This document shows, piece after piece, positions 1-8,413 of a stretch of 9,231 bases of DNA. Source of the stretch: Rhodospirillaceae bacterium (GTDB lineage: Bacteria > Pseudomonadota > Alphaproteobacteria > UBA8366). A program made the position numbers and the translations under genes. The notes below the pieces were generated by a model. It worked only from the letters and a program-made list of their open reading frames with translations. It was not told the DNA's origin and made no database searches. How positions within the stretch are numbered: the stretch's first letter is position 1; every line of letters starts with the position of its first letter. Where the stretch lies: contig PBCW01000050.1 of the NCBI GenBank assembly GCA_002718015.1, positions 4,129-13,359 on the forward strand, written 5' to 3'.

Positions 1-1046
1 GCATCTTGAACATGTAATTTTCCGTCGACAGCGGTGGGGGGATTGTCAGCAACGTCTCGTGCAACATATTGACATGTAACACTAATGTCCCAATCGACTT
101 GGGGTGCTGCAACTGCCAGATGAATGATCGCAGCGCTAGCAACAGCTGTCTCGGCTACTTTTCCTGCTATATTAACGTGAAGTGCGAGATCGTTAGCACA
201 ATTTGCCGCCTCTAACATGCGAGTGAGCCCACCTAACTTTATTGCTTTCAGCCCAACACCGGTTGCGGCCTTTGTTTCAAAGTGTCTGGTGATATCAGAA
301 AGACTGCGGATTCCCTCGTCTGCGCAGACACCTGCTGGTCCAGCCGCTGCGTTAATATGGGCCATTCCGCTTAAATCGTTAGAATCAATTGGTTGTTCAA
401 TAAAGTCTACGCCAGCGCTCTGCGCAGCTTGTGCAAATTCAATAGCATCCTCGAAGGTAAGGCCCATATTCGCATCCGCAGAGATGCGCGGAAATGTGCC
501 TACTACTTTACGCACGGCTCTACACCGGTCAAGGTCATCACTGATCGCATTAATTCCAGCCTTGATCTTGAAAGCCGAAAAACCCTCTTGTGCCTTCCGT
601 CTAGCAGTGAGGGTGTCTTTTTCAATTTCATTTGCAGCTAACATCCAAAGGGCCGATACGTGATCGCGTTTTTTACCGCCTAGCAATTCATAAACCGGCA
701 GACGGTCACGTTTCCCCACTAGGTCATAGATTGCAATATCGAGGGCAGCAATGGCTCCATGATTCCCTACAATCATTGGTGTTACGATATCCACAAATAT
801 CTGTGGATCGGGAATTTCGAGCCCTTCAAGTAATGGAACAAGATACAAAACAGCGGCTATCATGCCAGGCACAGTTTCGCCATTCATCATCGGAGCCTCT
901 GCAGCTTCACCCCATCCGGTATTTCCGTCGGTGTCCTCGATCCGAACAAGCATGCTCTTTGCGCTTGTGTGTTGACTTTTGGCCATTTTGATTGGCCCGA
1001 TCAGCGGGGCCGCGATACCAACTGGCACGATAGATTTGATTATCAC
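1..1046 (-). CDS. Mandelate racemase/muconate lactonizing enzyme family protein (enolase superfamily), C-terminus cut by window edge
   Basis: This is an enolase-superfamily enzyme, which abstracts a proton alpha to a carboxylate using a Mg2+-bound enolate (racemase, epimerase, cycloisomerase or dehydratase chemistry). Reading leftward gives 348 complete residues with no stop. An N-terminal capping domain (about 1-125, with WGEA at 45-48) is followed by a TIM barrel. The catalytic set of the muconate-lactonizing subgroup is complete: KIK (K160, K162), metal ligands D191 (ADAN), E217 (IEQP) and D243 (ADEG), and K267 on the sixth strand (GLKAIKLGG). Family members are usually about 365-380 residues, so perhaps 15-30 are missing beyond position 1. 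The GTG start at 1046 is chosen because AGGG lies 8 bases upstream and an in-frame TAG stands seven codons before it. It is divergent from the CinA-like gene. The substrate cannot be assigned: dipeptide epimerase, hydroxyproline or sugar-acid dehydratase and cycloisomerase are all possible. Confidence 0.93.
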   Translation of the reverse strand, partial: MIIKSIVPVGIAAPLIGPIKMAKSQHTSAKSMLVRIEDTDGNTGWGEAAEAPMMNGETVPGMIAAVLYLVPLLEGLEIPDPQIFVDIVTPMIVGNHGAIAALDIAIYDLVGKRDRLPVYELLGGKKRDHVSALWMLAANEIEKDTLTARRKAQEGFSAFKIKAGINAISDDLDRCRAVRKVVGTFPRISADANMGLTFEDAIEFAQAAQSAGVDFIEQPIDSNDLSGMAHINAAAGPAGVCADEGIRSLSDITRHFETKAATGVGLKAIKLGGLTRMLEAANCANDLALHVNIAGKVAETAVASAAIIHLAVAAPQVDWDISVTCQYVARDVADNPPTAVDGKLHVQD

Positions 1047-1054
1047 ATTGATTA

Positions 1055-1058
1055 CCCT
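1055..1058 (-). promoter_or_regulatory. Ribosome binding site deciding the GTG start of the enolase-superfamily gene
   Basis: AGGG on the minus strand is 8 bases from the GTG at 1046. The out-of-frame ATG one base upstream of this GTG is followed directly by TGA, so it cannot be the start, and no in-frame ATG lies between the upstream TAG and the GTG. Confidence 0.5.
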
Positions 1059-1141
1059 GATCTATTCAGCTGTTTTTCATATCAAGCAAGCAATCAATTC
1101 TTTACTAAATCCATATTATTAGATCTAGAGTTCTCCTTTTC

Positions 1142-1169
1142 CCTATAACAAATATTAATTTCATTCCAA
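1142..1169 (-). promoter_or_regulatory. Candidate sigma-70 promoter for the enolase-superfamily gene
   Basis: On the minus strand, TTGGAA (1164-1169) is a 4/6 match to the -35 box. After a 16-base spacer comes TATAGG (1142-1147), preceded by TG at the extended -10 position. Transcription would begin near 1135, giving a leader of about 90 bases. This is a match by eye in an AT-rich region, so chance similarity is quite possible. Confidence 0.3.
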
Positions 1170-1226
1170 ATTCAAGTTAAGCGAATCTAAAACCTCTGGT
1201 ATCAAGTTCTGGCACTATAAGTGACG

Positions 1227-1254
1227 TTGACAGAACTGATTAATAAAATTGAAT
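1227..1254 (+). promoter_or_regulatory. Candidate sigma-70 promoter for the CinA-like gene
   Basis: A consensus TTGACA (1227-1232) is followed, after 16 bases, by TTGAAT (1249-1254), a 4/6 match to the -10 box. Transcription would start near 1261, about 80 bases before the ATG at 1340. The perfect -35 hexamer is the main support. The candidate promoter for the opposite gene lies just to the left, so the 293-base divergent region could serve both genes. Confidence 0.4.
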
Positions 1255-1339
1255 GCCCTTGATATGGGTTTAATTGTTGGTGGCTTACACAGCGAATTAA
1301 TTCTCAGGCAAATAAAGATATATCTAAGGAATATTATGG

Positions 1340-1831
1340 ATGAAAGATATCACTATTCTAGGGGAAACAGCTGGCTCTCTGCTTAAAGCGCGAAAAGAGA
1401 CAATTGCTGTGGCTGAATCATCAGCAGGAGGCCTTATTTCATCGACATTGTTGGCAGTTCCGGGTGCGTCGGAATTTTACCTAGGCGGAGCTGTCGTCTA
1501 TACCGCTCGAGCTCGAGAAGCATTGTTTCGGATAAAACAAGATGAAGTCGATAGGGCGGGACTTCGTAGCGCGACAGAGCCTTACGTTGCCTTACTCGCA
1601 GAACGGTGTAAAACTGCACTTGCTGCTGACTGGGGGATCGCCGAAAGTGGAGCTTCTGGCCCGTTTGGTAATCGCTATGGTGACCCTGCAGGTCATACGG
1701 TAATCGCGATTTCAGGAGCATACAATTGTACGCGTAGCATGAAAACCGGGAATGATAATCGGGCATTTAATATGTCTGCTTTTACAGGGGCAGCTCTGGG
1801 TTTGCTCATAGAGATATTAGAGGCAAAATAA
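1340..1831 (+). CDS. CinA C-terminal-domain family protein (nicotinamide-nucleotide amidohydrolase-like, divergent subfamily)
   Basis: This 163-residue protein is a stand-alone CinA C-terminal domain, the fold of PncC, which deamidates nicotinamide mononucleotide in pyridine nucleotide salvage. Matching family landmarks are AESSAGG (25-31), where PncC has AESCTGG; VPGAS (40-44); GGAVVYT (49-55); TEP (79-81); and SGASGP (103-108). It differs from E. coli-type PncC in several places. C-T becomes S-A in the first motif, the lysine of the YSNEAK segment is replaced by R59, and the glycine-rich loop reads GNRYGDPAGH (110-119). From memory, similar stand-alone proteins occur in alphaproteobacteria, so this looks like a conserved subfamily rather than decay. 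AGGA at 1327-1330 is 9 bases before the ATG at 1340. The overlapping ATG at 1336 opens a frame that ends after 16 codons. The fold assignment is secure, but NMN deamidase activity is only inferred. No signal peptide or membrane segment is seen. Confidence 0.88.
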   Translation: MKDITILGETAGSLLKARKETIAVAESSAGGLISSTLLAVPGASEFYLGGAVVYTARAREALFRIKQDEVDRAGLRSATEPYVALLAERCKTALAADWGIAESGASGPFGNRYGDPAGHTVIAISGAYNCTRSMKTGNDNRAFNMSAFTGAALGLLIEILEAK

Positions 1832-1861
1832 TCATAAGCGCGTGATTATGCCGCAGTTTTT
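1828..1861 (+). terminator. Weak possible terminator at the end of the CinA-like gene
   Basis: A perfect 7-base inverted repeat, ATAATCA (1828-1834) and TGATTAT (1843-1849), has an 8-base loop and overlaps the TAA stop. TTTTT follows at 1857-1861, but seven bases separate it from the stem and the stem is AT-rich. It may equally be a chance repeat. Confidence 0.2.
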
Positions 1862-1890
1862 CGTCCTTCAATATTCCTTCGTAAATTCAA

Positions 1891-1919
1891 TGGCTTGGCA
1901 CAAAAATTTTTGATAGAAT
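1891..1919 (+). promoter_or_regulatory. Candidate extended -10 promoter for gltBD
   Basis: TAGAAT (1914-1919) is a 5/6 match to TATAAT, with TG at the extended -10 position. TGGCTT (1891-1896), 17 bases upstream, is a poor -35. A start near 1926 would give gltB a leader of about 260 bases containing the inverted repeats at 2063-2074 and 2100-2113. Weak evidence, matched by eye only. Confidence 0.25.
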
Positions 1920-2099
1920 ACACGGGTAGGTTGACTGGCAACTTGATACCATTGAGGTAGTTAACTAGCTTTAGTACATGTAGCCAAGAACAAAACATTC
2001 GATTGATTTTTTATGTTTGCTGCAAAATTTCGATCTCCGTTGAGCTAAAAAGTTCAGACTAGAGTTTGGAAACTATTGTTGACGGGGTGACAAATAAAA

Positions 2100-2113
2100 G
2101 TGTTTCAAAACAC
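2100..2113. repeat. Perfect inverted repeat in the gltB leader
   Basis: GTGTTT and AAACAC are exact complements separated by CA, and seven A follow on the plus strand (2114-2120). As RNA the two-base loop is too tight, so a five-pair stem with a larger loop is more realistic. As DNA it could be a dimeric operator. It lies 76 bases before the gltB start. The function is unknown. Confidence 0.35.
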
Positions 2114-2174
2114 AAAAAAATCTCGCTAATTGTCCGTATTTGCACCATTGGCAAGTTTTGGGCTTGGCGGTTAA

Positions 2175-2180
2175 AAGGGG
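2175..2180 (+). promoter_or_regulatory. Ribosome binding site deciding the TTG start of gltB
   Basis: AAGGGG lies 9 bases before the TTG at 2190. The nearby ATG at 2182 is only one base away from it and opens a different frame that stops at 2296-2298, so spacing and frame both favour TTG. Confidence 0.6.
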
Positions 2181-2189
2181 AATGAAAAG

Positions 2190-5100
2190 TTGTCTAATCG
2201 AGGCCAGCGTAACACAATTGGCTTTCCAAAGCCTCAAGGTCTCTACGACAGTCGTAATGAACACGACGCCTGCGGTATTGGTTTTGTTGCCAACCTGAAG
2301 GGTATGAAAAGTCACAAAATAGTTCAACACGGATTACAAATTTTACGTAATATTACCCATAGAGGGGCTGTTGGTGCTGATCCAAAGGCGGGTGATGGAG
2401 CGGGTATTCTTATTCAGATCCCAGATGAATTCATGCGTTCAGAATGTGGCAGTTTGGGTCTCGATTTGCCAGTCGTTGGTGATTACGCCGTTGGGGCAAT
2501 ATTTTTGCCGCAAGACGATAATTTGCGTAATGCTTGCGAACAAATTCTTGAACAATATGTGATTGCAGAGGGGCAAATATTGCTCGGATGGCGTGACGTC
2601 CCAGTGGACAGCAGCGATTTAGGTTATTCGGTTAAATCCACGGAACCCCGCATTAGACACATCTTTATTCAGCGGGGTAAAGGGTGCAAGGACACAAACA
2701 CATTCGAACGTAAACTTTTTGTTATCCGGAAGCAGGCTGAGGTTAAGATTGATTCTTTAGGAGTGGAATTCGCAGATTTTTACGTGGCCTCACTCTCCTC
2801 CCAAACACTTTTATACAAGGGAATGGTTTTGGCCGACCAAGTAGGTGTTTTTTACCTCGATTTGCAAGATAGTCGCCTCAAATCTGCGCTAGCACTCGTT
2901 CACCAGAGGTTTTCGACGAATACCTTTCCAACATGGAAGTTGGCTCAACCCTTACGCATGATCTGCCATAATGGCGAAATCAACACTGTTCGTGGAAATA
3001 CTAACTGGATGAATGCGCGTCGCGACTCTATCGAGTCAAAATTGTTTGGTGATGATTTGCATAAAGTTTGGCCACTCATTGCTGAAGGCCAGTCTGATTC
3101 TGCGTGTTTTGATAACGCCCTCGAGCTTCTTTTAAGAGGAGGGTACTCACTTGCACATGCAATGATGCTTTTGATTCCTGAAGCTTGGAGCGGCAATAAA
3201 TTGATGGATGAAAAGCGCAGGGCTTTCTACGAATATTATGCCGGCCTCATGGAGCCATGGGACGGCCCTGCCGCAGTTGCATTTACAGATGGAACGCAAG
3301 TTGGCGCGACACTTGATCGCAATGGATTGCGTCCGGCACGATACCTCGTAACCAACGATGATACCGTTTTGATGGCATCCGAAATGGGTGTAATGCCAGT
3401 CCCGGAAGAGACAATAATAAAGAAGTGGCGTTTGCAACCGGGTAAAATGCTTCTCATAGATCTTGAGCAAGGTCGCATCATTGATGATTCGGAAATAAAA
3501 ACACAACTGGCGACAGAACATCCTTATGACGAGTGGCTTGAAAAAAGTCGCATGCCTTTACGCAAATTACCGCCCCAGCCCGTAGACCAACAGTCAATAT
3601 TCAATGATCCACAAATACTCAAAAGGCAACAGGCGTTCGGTTACACGCAAGAAGACCTAAAGTTTTTAATGACACCAATGGCTGCAACTGGGCAGGAAGC
3701 GATTGGTTCAATGGGCTTAGATATTCCGACAGCTCCGTTTTCAGAAAAGCCCAAACTGCTTTACGCCTATTTCAAGCAGCTTTTTGCTCAAGTCACCAAC
3801 CCACCAATAGATCCTATTCGTGAAGAATTAGTGATGTCGCTCAGCTCATACATCGGACCTCGTTTAAATTTGCTTGGCCTCGAACACTATCCTGAACATC
3901 GTCGGCTTGAGGTTAGGCAGCCTGTTCTAACAGATGAGGGGCTTGCCAAGATCCGTGCTATTGGTGACATAACAAACGGAAAATTCCGGTCTATAACACT
4001 TGATATTACATATCCCGCGGAAGAGGGAGCAAGCGGGATGCGTCAGGCTATTGAGCAGCTACGCAACAGTGCTAGGGAAGCCTGCAACAACGGGTACAAT
4101 ATTGTAATTTTGAGTGATCGGCACATAGGAGCAGAGCGAGTTGCCATTCCTGCATTGTTAGCCACTGGGGCTGTACACCATCATTTGGTACGTAAAGGGT
4201 TGCGGACTGGCGTCGGGCTTGTTGTTGACACAGGTGAAGCACGAGAAGTACACCACTTTTGTTTGTTGGCAGGGTATGGGGCAGAGGCAATAGTTCCTTA
4301 CCTCGCATTTGAGACGCTTTCTGACATGAAAGATGAAATGCCAGATAAGCTAAATGACAAAGAGATCCGATCTCGTTATGTAAAGGCGATAGGTAAAGGC
4401 ATGCTTAAAGTCATGTCGAAGATGGGTATATCTACTTATCAATCGTATTGTGGGGCGCAGATTTTTGATGCGGTCGGTTTATCTAGTGAATTCCTTGACG
4501 AATATTTTTTTGGTACTCATTCCGCTATAGAAGGCGTGGGACTAGAGCAAATTGCAGAGGAGACGGTGCGCCGCCACGCTATTGCCTACGGTGATGTTCA
4601 TATATTTCGTAACTTTTTGGATGTTGGTGGAGACTATGCTTATCGTATCCGCGGTGAGCAACACTTCTGGACACCGGAAACTGTAGGGCACCTTCAACAT
4701 GCTGTACGTGCGGAAGACGCTGAAGATTACGCCACTTTCGCAAAAATTGTGAATGCGCAGACAAAACGTATGATGACGATACGTGGGTTAATAGACTTGA
4801 AGCCTATCGGTCCCGCTGTACCGATAGAAGACGTCGAGCCAGCGAGTGAAATTGTAAAACGCTTTTCCACCGGGGCCATGTCATTCGGATCGATCTCAAG
4901 AGAGGCCCATACAAATTTAGCGATAGCAATGAACCGTATCGGCGGCAAGTCTAATACTGGTGAGGGTGGAGAGGAGCCAGATCGCTTCACACCAATGCCA
5001 AACGGGGATTCCAAAAGATCGTCCATTAAGCAAGTCGCCTCAGGTAGATTTGGTGTGACAACTGAGTATCTCGTTAACTCCGATATGATGCAAATTAAAA

Positions 5101-6854
5101 TGGCTCAGGGTGCTAAGCCAGGTGAGGGGGGGCAACTGCCCGGACATAAGGTTGACGCGGTTATTGCGAAAGTTCGTCGGTCAACCCCAGGCGTGGGGCT
5201 TATATCGCCGCCGCCACATCATGATATTTATTCAATCGAAGATTTGGCGCAGCTTATATACGATTTGAAAAATGCAAACCCAATGGGTGACGTGAGTGTA
5301 AAACTTGTCTCTGAAATCGGCGTGGGGACAATAGCAGCGGGTGTTTCAAAGGCGAAAGCCGATCATATTACAATTTCGGGTTTTGAGGGAGGCACCGGCG
5401 CCAGTCCTCTTACTTCTATTGCGCATGCTGGCTCGCCTTGGGAAATTGGGCTTGCAGAGACACACCAAACACTAGTGTTAAACAATTTACGAGCCAGAAT
5501 AGCAGTGCAGGTCGACGGTGGTTTGCGGACTGGTCGGGACGTTGTCATTGGAGCTTTGCTTGGTGCAGACGAATTTGGTTTTGCGACCGCGCCACTCATT
5601 GCTTCGGGCTGTATTATGATGCGCAAATGCCATCTTAATACCTGCCCCGTTGGAATTGCTACAACTGATCCGGAGCTTAGGAAACGCTTCACCGGCAAAC
5701 CGGAACATGTCATCAACTATCTTTTCTTCGTTGCTGAGGAGGTACGTCACTTGATGGCGGAGTTAGGATTTAGCAGCATGGATGAGATGGTGGGGCGCAT
5801 GGATTGCTTAGATCAGCATAAGGCTCTTCAACATTTTAAGGCAAAGGGCCTCGACTTTAGCCGGCTCCTCCACATGCCAGATTCTAATGGCGCTCCTGTT
5901 TATAATTGTGAACGCCAGGATCATAATCTTGATGATGTGCTTGATCAAAAGCTTATAATTGAGGCGGCTCCCGCTCTTTCTGGTGGCGCTGCGGTCCTCG
6001 TCGAAGCCAAAATCAAAAATACCGACCGATCTGTTGGCGCCATGTTGTCTGGCGAGGTTGCGAGACGGTATGGACACAAGGGGTTACAAGACAAAACCAT
6101 ACAAATTAAGCTGCAAGGTATAGCAGGCCAGAGTTTTGGCGCTTTTCTGGCGAAGGGAGTTGAAATAGAACTCACTGGTGAAGCTAACGATTATGTTGGT
6201 AAAGGGCTTAGCGGTGGCAGGCTGATAGTTAAACCACCCAAAGAATGCAAAATCATTCCCGAGGAAAGCATAATCGTTGGTAACACAGTTCTGTACGGCG
6301 CTATCGAAGGCGAATGTTTTTTCCGGGGTGTTGCGGGTGAACGGTTTGCAGTCCGTAATTCAGGCGCAGTAGCAGTCGTTGAGGGAGTTGGCGATCATGG
6401 CTGCGAATACATGACAGGCGGTGTAGTCGTTGTAATTGGTCAAACTGGCCGCAATTTTGCTGCCGGTATGTCGGGTGGCGTCGCCTATGTTTTGGATGAG
6501 TTGGGGGACTTTGATCTTCGTTGTAATATGGCTATGGTAGAGCTTGAGCCTGTTCCTGAAGAGGCTGTGTTGTTGGAGAAGTTAGCGCATCAAGGGGGTG
6601 ACCTTGAAACACATGGGCGCGTGGATGTCATGCACGACATGACGCGTAATGACGCAAAGCGAATTCATCATCTTATCAGCAGACACCTCCATTACGCCGG
6701 ATCTGAACGGGCTTGGCGCATACTTGATAATTGGGAAGAATATCTTCCAAAATTCGTTAAGGTTATGCCTGTTGACTACCGTCGCGCACTAGAAGAAATG
6801 CAGCAAGTTCAGGGTAACGATCCGGAGCTAGATTTAACCGCTGAGGGAGCGTAG
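2190..6854 (+). CDS. gltB: Glutamate synthase (NADPH) large subunit, GOGAT alpha
   Basis: This cytoplasmic subunit takes ammonia from glutamine and adds it to 2-oxoglutarate, making two glutamates. With glutamine synthetase it forms the GS-GOGAT ammonium assimilation route. The 1554 residues match the usual length (about 1500-1570). The order is: a propeptide of 27 residues; Cys28 (HDACGIGF), the nucleophile exposed by cleavage; a class II glutaminase domain to about 430 with QRFSTNTFP (239-247) and HNGEIN (260-265); a central domain (about 470-780); an FMN/2-oxoglutarate barrel with [13 protein letters not shown] (895-907) and GEGGEE (924-929); 3Fe-4S ligands Cys1141, Cys1147 and Cys1152 (CX5CX4C); and a C-terminal beta-helix rich in glycine motifs, for example [11 protein letters not shown] (1401-1411). 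The start is TTG, supported by AAGGGG nine bases upstream. gltD follows after two bases. No key residue is missing. Confidence 0.98.
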   Translation: MSNRGQRNTIGFPKPQGLYDSRNEHDACGIGFVANLKGMKSHKIVQHGLQILRNITHRGAVGADPKAGDGAGILIQIPDEFMRSECGSLGLDLPVVGDYAVGAIFLPQDDNLRNACEQILEQYVIAEGQILLGWRDVPVDSSDLGYSVKSTEPRIRHIFIQRGKGCKDTNTFERKLFVIRKQAEVKIDSLGVEFADFYVASLSSQTLLYKGMVLADQVGVFYLDLQDSRLKSALALVHQRFSTNTFPTWKLAQPLRMICHNGEINTVRGNTNWMNARRDSIESKLFGDDLHKVWPLIAEGQSDSACFDNALELLLRGGYSLAHAMMLLIPEAWSGNKLMDEKRRAFYEYYAGLMEPWDGPAAVAFTDGTQVGATLDRNGLRPARYLVTNDDTVLMASEMGVMPVPEETIIKKWRLQPGKMLLIDLEQGRIIDDSEIKTQLATEHPYDEWLEKSRMPLRKLPPQPVDQQSIFNDPQILKRQQAFGYTQEDLKFLMTPMAATGQEAIGSMGLDIPTAPFSEKPKLLYAYFKQLFAQVTNPPIDPIREELVMSLSSYIGPRLNLLGLEHYPEHRRLEVRQPVLTDEGLAKIRAIGDITNGKFRSITLDITYPAEEGASGMRQAIEQLRNSAREACNNGYNIVILSDRHIGAERVAIPALLATGAVHHHLVRKGLRTGVGLVVDTGEAREVHHFCLLAGYGAEAIVPYLAFETLSDMKDEMPDKLNDKEIRSRYVKAIGKGMLKVMSKMGISTYQSYCGAQIFDAVGLSSEFLDEYFFGTHSAIEGVGLEQIAEETVRRHAIAYGDVHIFRNFLDVGGDYAYRIRGEQHFWTPETVGHLQHAVRAEDAEDYATFAKIVNAQTKRMMTIRGLIDLKPIGPAVPIEDVEPASEIVKRFSTGAMSFGSISREAHTNLAIAMNRIGGKSNTGEGGEEPDRFTPMPNGDSKRSSIKQVASGRFGVTTEYLVNSDMMQIKMAQGAKPGEGGQLPGHKVDAVIAKVRRSTPGVGLISPPPHHDIYSIEDLAQLIYDLKNANPMGDVSVKLVSEIGVGTIAAGVSKAKADHITISGFEGGTGASPLTSIAHAGSPWEIGLAETHQTLVLNNLRARIAVQVDGGLRTGRDVVIGALLGADEFGFATAPLIASGCIMMRKCHLNTCPVGIATTDPELRKRFTGKPEHVINYLFFVAEEVRHLMAELGFSSMDEMVGRMDCLDQHKALQHFKAKGLDFSRLLHMPDSNGAPVYNCERQDHNLDDVLDQKLIIEAAPALSGGAAVLVEAKIKNTDRSVGAMLSGEVARRYGHKGLQDKTIQIKLQGIAGQSFGAFLAKGVEIELTGEANDYVGKGLSGGRLIVKPPKECKIIPEESIIVGNTVLYGAIEGECFFRGVAGERFAVRNSGAVAVVEGVGDHGCEYMTGGVVVVIGQTGRNFAAGMSGGVAYVLDELGDFDLRCNMAMVELEPVPEEAVLLEKLAHQGGDLETHGRVDVMHDMTRNDAKRIHHLISRHLHYAGSERAWRILDNWEEYLPKFVKVMPVDYRRALEEMQQVQGNDPELDLTAEGA

Positions 6855-6856
6855 CT

Positions 6857-8275
6857 ATGGGAAAAGTAACTGGCTTTCTCGAAATCGACCGTCACGACCG
6901 GAAATATGAGCCGGCGGGCGACCGTGTAAGGCATTTTCGGGAATTTTTGATACCCATGGACAATCGCGAGGTAGCGCAGCAAGGCAGTCGGTGCATGGAT
7001 TGTGGTATACCGTATTGTCATAATGGTTGCCCTGTTAACAACATAATACCTGACTGGAATGATCTCGCATATAAAGAACAATGGCGGGATGCATTAGAAG
7101 TTCTTCATTCTACTAACAACTTCCCGGAGTTTACCGGTCGAGTGTGCCCAGCTCCCTGTGAAGAGGCGTGTACATTAAATATTGATGATAGCCCTGTCAC
7201 AATTAAAACAATCGAATGTACCATAGTGGATACTGGCTGGAAAAATGGGTGGATTGAGCCACAGGTTCCAGAGATTAAGACTGACAAAAAGATTGCTATT
7301 GTAGGGTCAGGGCCGGCTGGCATGACTTGCGCTCAGCAACTCGCTCGCGTGGGGCACGAGGTGACACTTTTTGAAAAGTCTGCCAAGGCTGGCGGTCTAC
7401 TGCGTTACGGTATTCCAGATTTCAAGATGGAGAAACACCTCATTGATAGGCGAGCTGAACAAATGGCAGCTGAAGGGGTAATTTTTCGTATGAATACTCA
7501 CATCGGCAAAGATGTTGCTTCTGAGAAGTTATTAGAGGGCTTCGATGCTGTGATCTTAACCGGTGGATCAGAAAAGGGTCGTGACTTGCCTGTTCCGGGG
7601 CGGAAATTAGATGGCGTTGAGTTTGCAATGGATTTTCTTCCGCAACAAAATCGGCGGGTAGGGAAAGAGCCATTGGGTTTGGTTAAGCCCATAACAGCCG
7701 AAGGGAAAAATGTTGTGGTCATTGGGGGCGGCGATACTGGGTCGGATTGCATTGGAACGTCTTTTCGGCAGGGGGCTGTATCAGTAACTCAACTTGAAAT
7801 TATGCCGATGCCTCCCGAGACACCAAACAAAGGAACGACTTGGCCCTTTTGGCCGTTAAAATACCGTACGTCATCAAGTCAGGCAGAAGGCGCTGAGCGG
7901 GATTTTAGCGTTGCTACAAAGGAGTTCATAGGTTCTGAGGGTAAACTAGAAAAACTTCGTATCGTTAGGCTGGATAAAGATATGAAGGAAATTCCCGGCA
8001 GCGAATTTGAGCTTGATGCTGATTTGGTTCTTTTAGCCATGGGGTTTGTCCATCCCGTACATGAAGGTATGTTATCTGAAATGGGTGTGGGCTTAGATGA
8101 GCGCGGTAATGTTAAGGCTGATACACAAGATTATCAGACAGCTATCCCTAAGGTATTTGCAGCGGGTGACATGCGCCGCGGCCAGTCTTTGGTCGTCTGG
8201 GCTATTCGCGAAGGACGGCAGTGTGCAAGAGCCGTTGATAAATTTTTGATGGGGAAGACGGCACTTCCGAGATAA
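6857..8275 (+). CDS. gltD: Glutamate synthase (NADPH) small subunit, GOGAT beta
   Basis: This 472-residue flavoprotein oxidises NADPH and passes electrons to the FMN of GltB through iron-sulfur clusters. Family features are all present. The N-terminal cluster-binding domain has Cys46, Cys49, Cys54 and Cys58 ([14 protein letters not shown]) and Cys97, Cys101 and Cys105 (CPAPCEEAC). An FAD-binding Rossmann motif GSGPAG lies at 150-155, an NADPH-binding motif GGGDTG at 290-295, and the C-terminal FAD contact [10 protein letters not shown] begins at 435. The ending KTALPR is typical of the family. The ATG at 6857 is preceded by GAGGGAG (6843-6849) with 7 bases between, and that site lies inside the end of gltB, two bases upstream, so the genes are co-transcribed and probably translationally coupled. 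Related NADPH-dependent subunits (for example of dihydropyrimidine dehydrogenase) share this fold, but adjacency to gltB settles the role. Confidence 0.98.
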   Translation: MGKVTGFLEIDRHDRKYEPAGDRVRHFREFLIPMDNREVAQQGSRCMDCGIPYCHNGCPVNNIIPDWNDLAYKEQWRDALEVLHSTNNFPEFTGRVCPAPCEEACTLNIDDSPVTIKTIECTIVDTGWKNGWIEPQVPEIKTDKKIAIVGSGPAGMTCAQQLARVGHEVTLFEKSAKAGGLLRYGIPDFKMEKHLIDRRAEQMAAEGVIFRMNTHIGKDVASEKLLEGFDAVILTGGSEKGRDLPVPGRKLDGVEFAMDFLPQQNRRVGKEPLGLVKPITAEGKNVVVIGGGDTGSDCIGTSFRQGAVSVTQLEIMPMPPETPNKGTTWPFWPLKYRTSSSQAEGAERDFSVATKEFIGSEGKLEKLRIVRLDKDMKEIPGSEFELDADLVLLAMGFVHPVHEGMLSEMGVGLDERGNVKADTQDYQTAIPKVFAAGDMRRGQSLVVWAIREGRQCARAVDKFLMGKTALPR

Positions 8276-8352
8276 TCTGAGATATTAATAAAATTAAGCA
8301 ATATAAAACGCTACGCATGGAGATCTTTGTATTCTTATGAAGATGGAGGTAT

Positions 8353-8374
8353 GAACAACCTTTTGTTCTTTTTT
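8353..8374 (+). terminator. Probable intrinsic terminator of gltBD
   Basis: GAACAA (8353-8358) and TTGTTC (8363-8368) are perfect complements around the loop CCTT, followed at once by six T (8369-8374). The stem has only two G-C pairs, so it is not strong, but loop size and the directly attached T-run fit an intrinsic terminator 77 bases after the gltD stop. If it works, the following dehydrogenase gene is partly insulated from gltBD, or is read only by read-through. Confidence 0.5.
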
Positions 8375-8397
8375 AAATCATTAGATCTTAAGTACTC

Positions 8398-8407
8398 GAG
8401 GTGAGGA
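8398..8407 (+). promoter_or_regulatory. Strong ribosome binding sequence before the 2-hydroxyacid dehydrogenase
   Basis: GAGGTGAGGA holds two overlapping Shine-Dalgarno-like cores. Six bases after the second core is ATA (8414), and six bases after the first is ATT (8408), both in the dehydrogenase frame. No ATG, GTG or TTG lies at a normal distance in that frame. The GTG at 8401 inside the site meets TAA after three codons. Confidence 0.55.
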
Positions 8408-8413
8408 ATTAAA

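Larger units (their letters stand above)
1832..2189 (+). other. Gene-free region and putative gltB leader (358 bases)
   Basis: No credible gene was found on either strand. What can be seen is a perfect 12-base palindrome CAAAAATTTTTG (1901-1912), an extended -10-like TGATAGAAT (1911-1919), the small inverted repeat AGTTT-GG-AAACT (2063-2074), and GTGTTT-CA-AAACAC (2100-2113) followed by seven A. TTGACG at 2079-2084 resembles a -35 box, but no good -10 lies at the right distance. No sigma-54 promoter was recognised: TTGGCAC near 1895 lacks the matching GC ten bases on. Apart from these marks I see nothing identifiable. Confidence 0.5.

Noticed and set aside
217..991. Plus-strand open frames of 82-148 codons
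   Set aside because: They lie antisense to the enolase-superfamily gene, whose minus-strand frame carries the full catalytic set. The plus-strand translations show no family motif.
1108..1136. Second small gene on the minus strand behind AAAAGGAG
   Set aside because: The nearest ATG is 18 bases away and gives only six codons before a stop, so this is at most an unused ribosome-like sequence in the leader of the enolase-superfamily gene.
1893..1913. Sigma-54 promoter before gltB
   Set aside because: TTGGCAC looks like a -24 element, but the required GC of the -12 element is absent at the proper distance.
2073..2330. Minus-strand open frame of 85 codons across the gltB start
   Set aside because: It begins inside gltB, its translation is not recognisable, and it has no clear ribosome site. 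It is most likely a shadow of gltB plus AT-rich leader.
8351..8374. Phe/Leu-rich leader peptide as an amino-acid attenuator
   Set aside because: The run of Phe codons is simply the T-run of the candidate terminator read in frame, and the hairpin lies at the very start of the mini-ORF, not after it as attenuation requires.
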